Positions 7,271-15,447 of a DNA stretch of 64,000 nt are shown piece by piece. Both the position numbers and the translations under genes were made by a program. The stretch is from Halorubrum californiense DSM 19288 (GTDB lineage: Archaea > Halobacteriota > Halobacteria > Halobacteriales > Haloferacaceae): NCBI RefSeq assembly GCF_000336875.1, contig NZ_AOJK01000021.1, forward strand, positions 37,558 to 101,557, written 5' to 3'. The notes beneath the pieces were generated by a model that saw nothing but the letters and a program-made list of their open reading frames with translations, was not told where the DNA came from and did no database searches. Position 1 is the stretch's first letter. Each line of letters opens with the position of its first letter.

Positions 7271-9694
7271 GGGGTCGAACACCGCCCGCGCGGAGTTCGT
7301 CACCACGAGGAGGCTGCTCGACGCCATCGCGAGCGCGGCCAGCAAGGGGTTGAGCAGGCCCGAGAGTGCCAACGGGATCGCGACCGCATTGTAGACGAAC
7401 GCCCAGCCGAGGTTCTGCTTCAGCCGCCGGTTCGTCCCGCGCGTGACCGCGAACAGCTCCGGGACCGCGGAGAGCCGGTCGTCGAGCAGGACCGCGTCGG
7501 CGGCGTCGGCCGCGAGGTCCGTCCCGGAGGCGATCGAGATTCCGAGGTCGGCCGCGGCGAGCGCGGGAGCGTCGTTGCTCCCGTCGCCGACCATCGCGAC
7601 CGACCCGTCGGCGCCGAGCCGCCGGACCGTCTCGGCCTTCGCCTCCGGCGGCACCTCGGCGAACACCTCGTCGATCGCCGGGTGGTCCGCGAACCGCCTC
7701 GCGGCCGCGGGCGCGTCGCCGGTGAGCACGACCACCCGACGCCCGTCCGCGTCGAGGTCGGCGACGACCGCCTCCCACCCGTCGCGCACCTCGTCGCCGA
7801 CCGTCAAGACGCCGCGGACGCGGCCCTCCCAGCCGACGTAGACGGGGACGTTCCCGCGGTCGCGGGCGGCCGTTCCCGCCTCACGCAGCCGGTCGGAGAC
7901 CGCCCAGCCGCGCTCGTCGAACAGGTCGGGGTGCCCGACGACGACCTCGTCGCCGTCGACGCGCCCCGCGACGCCGCGGTCGAAGACGTCGACGTCGGTC
8001 GCGGCGGGGGCGTCGAGCGCGCCGGCTCCGGGGGGCCCGCCCTCCGCCGAGTCCGCGGCGGTCGCGCCGCCGTCGGCCGCCGGTCGCCCGCCGGTCGAGT
8101 CGTCTTCCTCGCCAAGCACGCCTGCGACGATCGCCTCGGCGACCGGGTGGACCGAGGCGCGCTCGACGGCGGCCGCGCGCTCCCGGACGCGCTCGACCGA
8201 GGTCTCTTCGTCTCCGGTCGCGTCGAGCAGCCGCATCTCGCCGTCGGTGAGCGTCCCGGTCTTGTCGAAGACGACGGTGTCGACGTCGGCGGCCGCCTCG
8301 AAGACGGCGTCGGAGACGACGACGATGCCCCGCTTCGCCGCGTCGCGGATCCCGGCGGCGACCGCGAGTGGCGTCGCCAGCCCGAGCGCGCACGGACACG
8401 AGACGATCAGCACCGTCAGCCCGACGAGCGCGGCGTCGAGCGGCGTCGAGCCGAGTGCGAGGGTCGCGGTCGCGCCGACGGCCGCGACCGCGACGACGAG
8501 GGGGACGAACACGGTCGCCAGCCGGTCGACGAGCCGCTGGATCCCGGAGCGGGAGCTCTGGATCTCCCACAGCAGGCGGACGAGCGTGTCGAGGGTGTTC
8601 GCCGCGTCCTCGCCCACCTCGATCACGACGGGCGAGTCGGTGACGACGGTCCCCCCGCGGACCGGGTCGCCCTCGCGTTTCGTCGCCGGGAGCGACTCGC
8701 CCGTGACGAGCGCCTCGTCGACCGCGGCGGTCCCCTCCGCGACGGTCCCGTCGAACGGCACGCGCTCGCCGGGGCGCACGAGCAGTCGGTCGCCGGGGGC
8801 GACCGCGTCGGCGGCGACGGTCTCGCCCCCCTCCGTCCGGACGGTGTGGTCCTCGGTCGTCGTCAGGTCGGCGAGCAACCCGGTTGCCCGCCGCTTGATG
8901 ATCGACTCGTAGTGGTTGCCGGCGGTGACGACCAAGATGACGGCGATAGTCACGTCGAAGTAGAGATCAGTCCGCCCGACGAGCAGCGCGAGCGTGCTGT
9001 ACGCGTACGAACTCGCGGCCGCGAGCGACACGAGGAGGTCCATGTTCGGCTGTCGGGCCCGCAGGCTCACGTACGCGCCCCGCAGGATAGGGTAGCCGGT
9101 GTAAAAGAGGACGATAGAGGAGAAAATCCAGATCTGTGCGAAGAGGTAGGTGCCCGACACCCCGCCCAGTTCGATGATCGGCTCGTACCCGAAGTAGGTC
9201 GGATACAGGAAGAGCACGTACCACAGCATCGCCATCATCCCGAAGAACCCGCCGCCGATCAGGAACCGCACGACCGCGTCGTCCTCGTCCGCGTCCGGGT
9301 CCGCGCGGTCGCTCGCCGAGTAGCCCGCGACCGAGAGCCGGTCGGGGAGTTCGTCGGCGCGGACGGCCTCGGGGTCGTAGTCGACCCGGATCGTGTCCGT
9401 CGCGTAGCTCGCCTCCGCGGCCGCGACCCCGTCCTGCTCGCCGGCCGTCATCTCCAGGAACGATTCGCAGGTCGCGCAGTGCATCCCGTCGACGTGGAGG
9501 AACGTCGTCTCGCCGTCGAACTCTTCGTCCGGCGTCGCGGCCGGCCGCCGCTCGTCGAGGTCGTCGAGGTCCGCGGCGTCGTCGAGCGAGCGCGCGACGG
9601 CGAGACACCCCCGGCAGCAGAACTCGCCGTCGACGTCGGGGGCCGTGTGCGGGTCGTCCCCGGTCGGGAGATCGCAGAGTGTACAGCCTGTCAT
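7265..9694 (-). CDS. copA: Copper-translocating P1B-type ATPase, CopA/FixI type
   Basis: An 809-residue heavy-metal pump. N-terminus: a Cys-rich FixI-like segment (CTLC near residue 4, FCCRGC near 26), then a heavy-metal domain with GMHCATC. It continues with membrane helices, TGES actuator loop, SCPCALGLATP (the CPC metal site), DKTGT phosphorylation site and GDGSNDAPAL hinge. FixI/CtpA-type pumps load copper into haem-copper oxidases, and this gene lies back to back with the ba3 operon, so CuB/CuA assembly is the likely job rather than detoxification. A Gly/Ala-rich insert sits in the nucleotide-binding region. Likely co-transcribed with the small gene upstream (9764-9964). Confidence 0.9.
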   Translation of the reverse strand: MTGCTLCDLPTGDDPHTAPDVDGEFCCRGCLAVARSLDDAADLDDLDERRPAATPDEEFDGETTFLHVDGMHCATCESFLEMTAGEQDGVAAAEASYATDTIRVDYDPEAVRADELPDRLSVAGYSASDRADPDADEDDAVVRFLIGGGFFGMMAMLWYVLFLYPTYFGYEPIIELGGVSGTYLFAQIWIFSSIVLFYTGYPILRGAYVSLRARQPNMDLLVSLAAASSYAYSTLALLVGRTDLYFDVTIAVILVVTAGNHYESIIKRRATGLLADLTTTEDHTVRTEGGETVAADAVAPGDRLLVRPGERVPFDGTVAEGTAAVDEALVTGESLPATKREGDPVRGGTVVTDSPVVIEVGEDAANTLDTLVRLLWEIQSSRSGIQRLVDRLATVFVPLVVAVAAVGATATLALGSTPLDAALVGLTVLIVSCPCALGLATPLAVAAGIRDAAKRGIVVVSDAVFEAAADVDTVVFDKTGTLTDGEMRLLDATGDEETSVERVRERAAAVERASVHPVAEAIVAGVLGEEDDSTGGRPAADGGATAADSAEGGPPGAGALDAPAATDVDVFDRGVAGRVDGDEVVVGHPDLFDERGWAVSDRLREAGTAARDRGNVPVYVGWEGRVRGVLTVGDEVRDGWEAVVADLDADGRRVVVLTGDAPAAARRFADHPAIDEVFAEVPPEAKAETVRRLGADGSVAMVGDGSNDAPALAAADLGISIASGTDLAADAADAVLLDDRLSAVPELFAVTRGTNRRLKQNLGWAFVYNAVAIPLALSGLLNPLLAALAMASSSLLVVTNSARAVFDPD

Positions 9695-9763
9695 TGGTGG
9701 TCCGTTCGCGGTCGGTGGGGCGGTTCGCGGACCGGGGGCGGCGAGTCCCGCGGTTCGGATCGA

Positions 9764-9964
9764 TTACGCGTGTTCGGAGTCGGCCGAGTCGTCGGCGAAC
9801 CCCGGGAGGGTCCCGCCGGTCGCGATCCGGAGGCTCGCCCAGATGAGCAGGACGTTCACCAGCGTCACCGCCACGACGAACTCCGCCCGGTCGGCGATGA
9901 ACACCATCGCGGGGACGAGTCCGCCAAGGACGAGGAGTACGGCCTGTTGGATCGAGAAGTCCAT
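9764..9964 (-). CDS. Small two-helix membrane protein beside the oxidase operon
   Basis: A 66-residue protein with two hydrophobic helices and a short acidic tail. It is first in the operon that continues into the copper ATPase, 69 bases away, so an accessory or assembly role in oxidase biogenesis is plausible (compare CcoS beside FixI in bacteria, although no sequence likeness is visible). ATG 9964 lies about 27 bases from a TATATATT box on the minus strand. Confidence 0.65.
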   Translation of the reverse strand: MDFSIQQAVLLVLGGLVPAMVFIADRAEFVVAVTLVNVLLIWASLRIATGGTLPGFADDSADSEHA

Positions 9965-10061
9965 GCCGTAGCCATGCGCTCGCCGGAAATATATAACACC
10001 CGTGTTTTCAGGGTGCGAGAACGGGTAGATCTTATATGCCTCTCTACTGTCAAGGCCGCTT
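9965..10061. promoter_or_regulatory. Divergent promoter with inverted repeat between copper ATPase and ba3 operons
   Basis: On the minus strand an AT box (AAATATATAA, 9987-9996) serves the small gene. On the plus strand CTTATATGCC (10031-10040) is about 27 bases before ATG 10062. Between them is AACAC-CC-GTGTT (9995-10006), an exact inverted repeat abutting the minus-strand box. It could be the operator of a shared regulator. Both genes appear leaderless. Confidence 0.55.
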
Positions 10062-10238
10062 ATGGGCCAAAGTGAGGCAGCAAACGCTCCAACTGACGAT
10101 GTCGGCGGCGAGGGAGAGGATTTCGACCCGATCGGCACGCTCACGCTCATCGGAATTTACTTCGCAATCTTGGTACTCGCGTGGGTGTACATCTACTTCG
10201 TAGAGTTCCTCGGCCGGGACCTCGTGGTGGTGGGGTGA
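10062..10238 (+). CDS. cbaD: ba3-type oxidase small subunit (CbaD-like)
   Basis: A 58-residue protein starting MGQSEAANAP: an acidic 20-residue head, then one membrane helix (about residues 24-47) and a VEFLGRDL end. It precedes subunit II by six bases. A single-helix small subunit is known in ba3 oxidases, and the gene order D-B-A-C matches the haloarchaeal ba3 operon as I remember it from Natronomonas. The match rests on position and shape, because the protein is too short for motif evidence. Confidence 0.7.
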   Translation: MGQSEAANAPTDDVGGEGEDFDPIGTLTLIGIYFAILVLAWVYIYFVEFLGRDLVVVG

Positions 10239-10244
10239 TCAGAC

Positions 10245-10754
10245 GTGCACATCCACGCCTACGAGAAGCTTTGGCTGGCGCTGTCGATCGTGCTGATCCT
10301 CGCGCTCGTCGGCACCGTGACCTACGGCGCCGTCGGCCCCGGGGTGGCGATGGTCGCCGACTCGCAGTCGACGGTCGATCCTGGGGCGCTCGACGAGGAC
10401 GAGCGGTTCTCCGAGCCCCGGGTCGAGCAGGTCGGCGAGAACGAGTACGAGGCGTACGTCGTCGCCTACCAGTTCGGCTTCGAACCCACGCCGATCGTCG
10501 TGCCGGCGAACAGCACCGTGACGTTACACGTCACCTCTCGGGACGTGATACACGGCTTCGAGGTGGTCGGCACGAACGCGAACACGATGGTCGTCCCGGG
10601 CGAAGTCTCGGAGATAACGGTCGAGACCGACGAGCCGACCGAGTACGGCCTCCTCTGTAACGAGTACTGCGGGGCCGGCCACCACGTGATGGAGGGGAAG
10701 ATCCACGTCGTGAGCCAGTCGGAATTCGAGAACCGCGGAGGTGATTCGGAATGA
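10245..10754 (+). CDS. cbaB: ba3-type cytochrome oxidase subunit II
   Basis: A 169-residue subunit with one N-terminal membrane anchor and an external cupredoxin domain. The binuclear CuA ligands are all visible: His in DVIHGF, and the loop CNEYCGAGHHVM (two Cys, Glu backbone site, His, Met). CuA receives electrons, in haloarchaea probably from halocyanin, and passes them to subunit I. It starts at GTG 10245, right after cbaD, and overlaps cbaA by four bases. Confidence 0.92.
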   Translation: MHIHAYEKLWLALSIVLILALVGTVTYGAVGPGVAMVADSQSTVDPGALDEDERFSEPRVEQVGENEYEAYVVAYQFGFEPTPIVVPANSTVTLHVTSRDVIHGFEVVGTNANTMVVPGEVSEITVETDEPTEYGLLCNEYCGAGHHVMEGKIHVVSQSEFENRGGDSE

Positions 10755-12541
10755 GCACCGCGATCGAGTCGGAGCCGACGTTCGTCGACAAGTTCCCGGA
10801 CGAGGCCCGGGTGGTCCGGGCGGCCTTCATGAGTTCTTTCTTCGCCCTGTTCCTCGGCGCGATCTTCGGGATCATCCAGACGCTCCACCGGACCGACGTC
10901 GCGCGGATCATCCCCTCGACCGACTACTACACCGTCCTCACCGCGCACGGCGTGTTCATGGTGATCAGCTTCACGATCTTCTTCCTCGTCGGGCTGTTCA
11001 CCTGGGCGCTGACGCGCAGTCTGGACCGGCCCCTGATAAATATCAAGATCACGTGGACGTGGTACGGGCTGATGGCGGCCGGCATGACGCTCACCGGGAT
11101 CTCGATCCTCGCCGGCTTCGTCGACTCCATCGACATGAGCGCGGACGTGCTGTACACCTTCTACGCGCCGCTCCAGGCTCACCCGCTGTTCTACGCCGGG
11201 CTCGCCGTGTTCATCGTCGGGACGTGGATCGCGGGCGCGGACTGGTTCCGGACGTTCCTCGCATGGCGGCGAGAGCACCCGGACGAGCGGATCCCGCTCC
11301 AGACGTTCATGGTGCTGACGACGATGACGATGTGGTACATCGCCTCGTCCGCCGTCGCCGCCTCCGTCCTGCTGTTCCTGCTCCCGTGGTCGCTCGGCTT
11401 CATCGATCAGGTGAACCCGACGCTCACGCGGACGCTGTTCTGGTTCTTCGGCCACCCGGTCGTCTACTTCTGGCTCATGCCGGCGTACATGCTCTGGTAC
11501 ACCGTCCTGCCGAAGATCGCGGGCGGCCGCCTCTTCAGCGACCCGCTGGCGCGGGTCGTGTTCGTGCTGTTCGTCCTCCTCTCGACGCCGGTCGGGATCC
11601 ACCACCAGTACCTCGACCCGGGGATCGCCGAGGGGTTCAAGTTCATCTCGATGACGAACACGATGTTCCTGCTGCTCCCCAGCCTGCTCACCGCGTTCAC
11701 CGTCGTCGCGAGCGTCGAGTACGGCGCCCGCAAGAACGGCGGCACCGGACTGCTGGGTTGGCTCACGAATCTCCCGTGGCGGAAGCCGGCGTTCACCGGG
11801 ATGATGCTCGCCGGACTGATGTTCGCCGCGGGCGGCTTCTCTGGAATGGTCAACGCGGGGATGAACATCAACTACCTCATCCACAACACGCTGTGGGTGC
11901 CCGGCCACTTCCACCTCACCGTGGGAACCGCGGTCGCGCTGACGATGATGGCCGGGACCTACTGGATCTGGCCGCAGATCAGCAACAAGCCGATCTACAG
12001 CAGTCAGATCGGCCTGTTCCAGGTTGTCCTCTGGTTTATCGGTATGGCGCTGATGTCGAACGCGATGCACGCGCAAGGGCTGCTCGGCGTCCCGCGTCGG
12101 ACCGCCGAACCGGAGTACTCCGGCTTCGACTACCCGACGATGTTCGGCGGCTTCGAGGAGCTCAACATTCAGATCGCGATCGGCGGGACCCTGCTGTTCG
12201 TCTCGACGATCCTCTTCCTCGGGAACCTCGTGTTGACGATGGGGAACCCGAAGGTGTCGGGACTCGCGGAACCGCTCCCGAGTCCGGTCTCCGGCGCGGA
12301 GGACGCCCCGAAGGTGCTCGATAACCTCCGCCTGTGGGTGAGCATCGCGCTGACGCTCGTCGTCCTCGCGTACGCGCTGCCGATCGCGGCGATTATCAAC
12401 CGCGGCGGACTGCTCGGACCGGGCGTCGGCACCTATCCGGTGTGGGTCGCGCCGCTCTTCGACGCGCTCGCGAACGCGGCGGCGACGCTGCTCGGCGCGG
12501 TCGGCGACGCGTCGGCCGCGCTCGCCGAGGTGGTCCGATGA
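10751..12541 (+). CDS. cbaA: ba3-type cytochrome oxidase subunit I
   Basis: A 596-residue haem-copper oxidase core with about 13 membrane helices. Visible ligands: His in TAHGVFMVISF (low-spin haem), GHPVVYFWLMPAY (CuB His and the cross-linked Tyr type B pattern), VGIHHQYLDPG (two CuB His) and GHFHLTVG (haem His). It reduces oxygen to water and pumps protons. The HPVVYFW form and small partner subunits put it in the B (ba3) family. Stop overlaps the next start (ATGA). Confidence 0.95.
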   Translation: MSTAIESEPTFVDKFPDEARVVRAAFMSSFFALFLGAIFGIIQTLHRTDVARIIPSTDYYTVLTAHGVFMVISFTIFFLVGLFTWALTRSLDRPLINIKITWTWYGLMAAGMTLTGISILAGFVDSIDMSADVLYTFYAPLQAHPLFYAGLAVFIVGTWIAGADWFRTFLAWRREHPDERIPLQTFMVLTTMTMWYIASSAVAASVLLFLLPWSLGFIDQVNPTLTRTLFWFFGHPVVYFWLMPAYMLWYTVLPKIAGGRLFSDPLARVVFVLFVLLSTPVGIHHQYLDPGIAEGFKFISMTNTMFLLLPSLLTAFTVVASVEYGARKNGGTGLLGWLTNLPWRKPAFTGMMLAGLMFAAGGFSGMVNAGMNINYLIHNTLWVPGHFHLTVGTAVALTMMAGTYWIWPQISNKPIYSSQIGLFQVVLWFIGMALMSNAMHAQGLLGVPRRTAEPEYSGFDYPTMFGGFEELNIQIAIGGTLLFVSTILFLGNLVLTMGNPKVSGLAEPLPSPVSGAEDAPKVLDNLRLWVSIALTLVVLAYALPIAAIINRGGLLGPGVGTYPVWVAPLFDALANAAATLLGAVGDASAALAEVVR

Positions 12542-12753
12542 GCGTCGACGTGAGCCGCGGCGGGCTGCTCGTGACGCTCGCGATCTTCGGAGTGATCGTC
12601 TACGAGCTCCGGACCGTGCTCGACTTCGTCGGGATCGAGCTGCCGATCATCCCGTACATGGCGGCCGTCTTCGTCCTCGCCGGCGCCTCGGTCTGGTACG
12701 TCACGCTGAAGGGCGGGTGGCGCACCGAGCCCGAGGCCGACGAGCCGGCGTAG
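12538..12753 (+). CDS. cbaC: ba3-type oxidase small subunit (CbaC-like)
   Basis: A 71-residue protein with two hydrophobic helices (about 10-26 and 39-57) and an acidic tail. Its ATG overlaps the cbaA stop, so it belongs to the oxidase operon as the last gene. Name given by position in the cbaDBAC order. It is too short and variable for an independent motif. Confidence 0.7.
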   Translation: MSVDVSRGGLLVTLAIFGVIVYELRTVLDFVGIELPIIPYMAAVFVLAGASVWYVTLKGGWRTEPEADEPA

Positions 12754-12846
12754 CGACCGGGCCGGTCCCGTCGGCGCTTCCCCGCCTTTCTCTCTTCGAA
12801 CATCGACCGCGTCGACGGAAGGGGTTATCACCGTCGACGCCCAATA

Positions 12847-13239
12847 ATGCGTATGGGATCCAATACTGCTTCGAACGCGTCCGAGGCGTCTCCCGCCGGA
12901 TCGTCCGGGGCCGACCGCCCCGTTTCGCTCGCGGACGCGGACGCTCTGGACGCCTTCGTCGCCGACGCGGACGCCGCGCTCGTGGAGTTTTACACCGACG
13001 GCTGCGGCATCTGCGCGAGCATGGAGCCGATGATCGGGAACGTGGCTCGCGGTACCGAGGCCGACCTGGCGGTCGGCCTGGTGAACCCTCGCGACGACCC
13101 GCCGCTGGTCGAGCGGTTCGACGTGCGGAGCGTCCCGCTGTTCGTCCTCTTCGTCGACGGCGAGCCGACCGCGCGGCGCGCCGAGGGGTTCATCCCGGGC
13201 GACGACCTGACGGCGTGGGTCGACGAGCACGCGGCGTGA
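12847..13239 (+). CDS. Thioredoxin-like protein with CGIC active site
   Basis: A 130-residue thioredoxin fold with VEFYTDGCGICASM (Cys53, Cys56) and the cis-proline region VRSVPLFVLF. The usual CGPC is CGIC here. The first 25 residues are a polar Ser/Ala tail. A start at 12853 (second Met) is equally possible. A general thiol-disulfide reductase is likely, with possible roles for the neighbouring oxidase or Fe-S scaffold. Confidence 0.82.
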   Translation: MRMGSNTASNASEASPAGSSGADRPVSLADADALDAFVADADAALVEFYTDGCGICASMEPMIGNVARGTEADLAVGLVNPRDDPPLVERFDVRSVPLFVLFVDGEPTARRAEGFIPGDDLTAWVDEHAA

Positions 13240-13335
13240 GGCGGTGACGATGCCCGCGCGGAACCGTCGCCGATTACGGTGAGGATTCGGACCGACGGAA
13301 CCCTTTTGAGCCGGAGCGGCGTACTCGGAGCCAGT

Positions 13336-13761
13336 ATGGGACTGGGCTCGGACATGTACCGGCAGCAGATCCTCGACCACTACAAGAACCCGCGAAACTA
13401 CGGGGAACTCGAGGACCCGGACTTCACGCACGTCGGCGAGAACCCCTCCTGCGGCGACACGATCCGGATGGACGTCCAACTGGACGACGACGAGGAGACG
13501 GTCGAGGCGGTGCGGTTCACCGGCGACGGCTGCGCTATCTCGATGGCCTCCGCGAGTATGCTCTCCGAGCGGCTCCACGGGATGCGCGTCGACGAGCTCG
13601 ACGCGCTCGACACCGACGACGTCACCGAGATGCTCGGCGTCGACATCTCGCCGATGCGCGTCAAGTGCGCGGTGTTGGGGCGACAGGTCGCGCAGGACGG
13701 TGCGAAGATCCACCGCGGCGAACTCGACCCGGACGACGACCGCACGGTGACCGAGGAGTAG
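13336..13761 (+). CDS. sufU: Fe-S cluster assembly scaffold, SufU/IscU type
   Basis: A 141-residue IscU-fold protein. Three conserved cysteines are visible in NPSCGDTI, GDGCAIS and VKCAVLG, with Asp beside the first. DMYRQQILDHYKNPRN is the characteristic N-terminus. It accepts sulfur from a cysteine desulfurase (SufS lies 39 kb away at 52635) and supports Fe-S or zinc-dependent sulfur transfer. ATG 13336 is chosen because the upstream in-frame residues are promoter-region sequence. Confidence 0.9.
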   Translation: MGLGSDMYRQQILDHYKNPRNYGELEDPDFTHVGENPSCGDTIRMDVQLDDDEETVEAVRFTGDGCAISMASASMLSERLHGMRVDELDALDTDDVTEMLGVDISPMRVKCAVLGRQVAQDGAKIHRGELDPDDDRTVTEE

Positions 13762-13849
13762 CGCTCGCGGTCGACGGCCGCCGTCGGCTCTCGCGCCCGC
13801 CCGCCCCGAGCCCACCGGACTTTTGCCCGCGAACCACGTTCGTCCGCCC

Positions 13850-14584
13850 ATGAGCGACGGCTTCGACAAAGAGGCGGAACGGGAGAAGCTCCGCGAGAAG
13901 TTCGCGGAAGACGAGAAGAAGCGCGAGCACACCCAACAGATGTCCGAACTCCTCCTGAAGGGCGCGACGATGACGAACCGCCACTGCGAGGAGTGCGGCG
14001 ACCCGATATTCCGGTACGACGGCCGCGAGTTCTGCCCCACTTGCGGGACCGAGGTTGGGGGCGCCGCCGAGGCGGGCGACGCTCCGGCGGAGGCGGACGG
14101 GGCTCCGGCAGCGGCAGGCGAGACTCCGGGCGAGGTGGACAAGGCTCCGGCCGTCGAGACTGAAGCGGCGGCCGGTGCGACCGGCACGAACGCCGAGGGC
14201 GTCGACGCCGCCGCTGAGAACGGCGCGGTCGGCGATAACGCGGTCGGCTCCAGCGCGGACGACGCCGGCGCGGTCGACGCCCGTGCGAGCGAAGCGACCG
14301 GGTCGCAGTCGCCTCCGTCGACCGCCGCGCCGTCGCGGGGGTCGGCGTCGCCGCAGGAGTCGGCGCCGCGAGGGTCCGAGCCTCGACGATCCGAGCCGCA
14401 GCAGTCTCTCCCGTCGCGGTCGGCCGACGACGCCGAGGGCGTCGGCGCCGCTCGCGCGTCGCTGACGCGGACGTTGACGCGGTTCGCGCGCGCTGCCGAG
14501 GAGACGGACGACCCGCGGCGCGCCCGCGACCACCTCGAAGCGGCCCGCGAGGCGGCCGAGGCGCTCGCGGCGCTGAATCGGTAG
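13850..14584 (+). CDS. Zinc-ribbon protein of the autoantigen p27 (SSSCA1) family
   Basis: A 244-residue protein. It opens with a charged helix (about 5-35), then a zinc ribbon with CEECGDPI and CPTCGTEV, as in archaeal Sjogren/scleroderma autoantigen 1-like proteins. Residues 70-200 are a low-complexity Ala/Glu/Ser linker, followed by a C-terminal helical segment (TRTLTRFARAAEE). Function of the family in archaea is unknown. ATG 13850 is chosen since the helix begins there. Confidence 0.75.
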   Translation: MSDGFDKEAEREKLREKFAEDEKKREHTQQMSELLLKGATMTNRHCEECGDPIFRYDGREFCPTCGTEVGGAAEAGDAPAEADGAPAAAGETPGEVDKAPAVETEAAAGATGTNAEGVDAAAENGAVGDNAVGSSADDAGAVDARASEATGSQSPPSTAAPSRGSASPQESAPRGSEPRRSEPQQSLPSRSADDAEGVGAARASLTRTLTRFARAAEETDDPRRARDHLEAAREAAEALAALNR

Positions 14585-14710
14585 CCGGCGACGCGGCGGT
14601 CGCTCGAACGGGCTTGGGGAGAACTCGGTTGGGGAGAACGGGGCGACGGGAGCGACGGGAAAAACGGAAGAGACGAGAGAGACGGACGGTCCGCTTCGGT
14701 CGCGGCGGCG

Positions 14711-14998
14711 TCAGGCCCGGACCGGCGAGCCGGCCGGTTCCATTATCGCCCAGCTCGGCTCATCGCCCAACAGCGCGTGGACGATCCGGACGACCGCGTC
14801 GAGGTTCGCCTCGCTGTCGGTCTCGCCGCGCTCCGCGCGCCGGACGAACTGATCGACTTGCTCCAGCGTCACGGTTCCGGCGGCGACGGCGCCGGTGATC
14901 GTCTCCGTGTCGCTTTCGAGGACGTTCAGCAGTTCGGGCGACGGATCCGGGTCGGACGGGGCGGGGCGCGACGAGCGGTCGGCCTTTGCGGTGGTCAC
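14711..14998 (-). CDS. Small acidic helical protein, unrecognised
   Basis: About 95 residues, family not recognised. After a polar start it is mainly helical (LLNVLESDTETITGAVAAG, then LEQVDQFVRRAERG) and ends with DEPSWAIMEP. GTG 14998 is chosen because an AT-rich box (TAATATATTA on the minus strand, about 15021-15030) lies about 27 bases upstream, as for a leaderless gene. It stands alone next to the repeat element at 15156-15440. Confidence 0.6.
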   Translation of the reverse strand: MTTAKADRSSRPAPSDPDPSPELLNVLESDTETITGAVAAGTVTLEQVDQFVRRAERGETDSEANLDAVVRIVHALLGDEPSWAIMEPAGSPVRA

Positions 14999-15155
14999 TG
15001 TGATAGTTACTACACAGAGAGTTAATATATTAGTGCCGGTACTCCTCGGATCTCTGCTATTTTCTGCGAACCGGCGTCGCTCGGCTGTACGTAGCTGACC
15101 CGATATCGACGAGAAACTCCGCCAAAGCCTCAATCGATCGTTCATACACGGATGT
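14999..15155. other. Promoter region and spacer without a gene
   Basis: This holds the AT-rich promoter of the small minus-strand gene (about 15015-15035). I see nothing else up to the start of the repeat element at about 15156. Confidence 0.4.
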
Positions 15156-15440
15156 CGACTGATCGACGGCGAACACCCCAAAGCCCCAGCCGCGAGGACT
15201 CGATGCGCTCGTTGCGGTCCTCGGTCGGTCGCTCATTTCACTCGCTCCCGCCCTGCGGTCCTTACGTCGCGCGTCTTCGTCCTCGCGGCTGCCCCTTTGA
15301 ATCCCACCCGACCGCGACCGCACAGCACCTCACGCCTCCCCAGCCTCGTCGCTCGCTGCGCTCGCGACTCCCTCGCGCGTGCGACTCGCGCTCTCCGGGC
15401 GCTTGTCGGCACGCGCCACCGCAGTTCTCTTGATAAATGA
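15156..15440 (-). repeat. Structured non-coding repeat, copy A
   Basis: Read on the minus strand, this stretch matches 35921-36220 over its whole length. Its head has CATTTATCAAG, a possible TATA box. Paired segments are a hairpin at 15377-15414 (GCGTGCCGAC with GTCGCACGC), a hairpin at 15348-15368 (GTCGC with GCGAC), and a long-range 13-base perfect stem, 15187-15199 with 15279-15291. Shared blocks include TCAAAGGGGCAGCCGCGAGG and GGCTGGGGCTTTGG. Base changes between the copies keep the stems paired, which favours a folded RNA over a decaying gene. I see no open reading frame conserved between the copies. Confidence 0.7.
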
Positions 15441-15447
15441 ACCGCCG

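Noticed and set aside
7682..10075. Long plus-strand frame opposite the copper ATPase
   Set aside because: High-GC shadow: the minus strand encodes every P-type ATPase motif.
10466..12076. Long minus-strand frame opposite cbaB and cbaA
   Set aside because: Antisense to the oxidase subunits with all metal ligands; the sequence is Arg/Asp/Glu/Pro shadow.
14585..14710. Possible small gene after the zinc-ribbon gene
   Set aside because: The only frames are short and Arg/Gly-rich, with no start signal or hydrophobic core.
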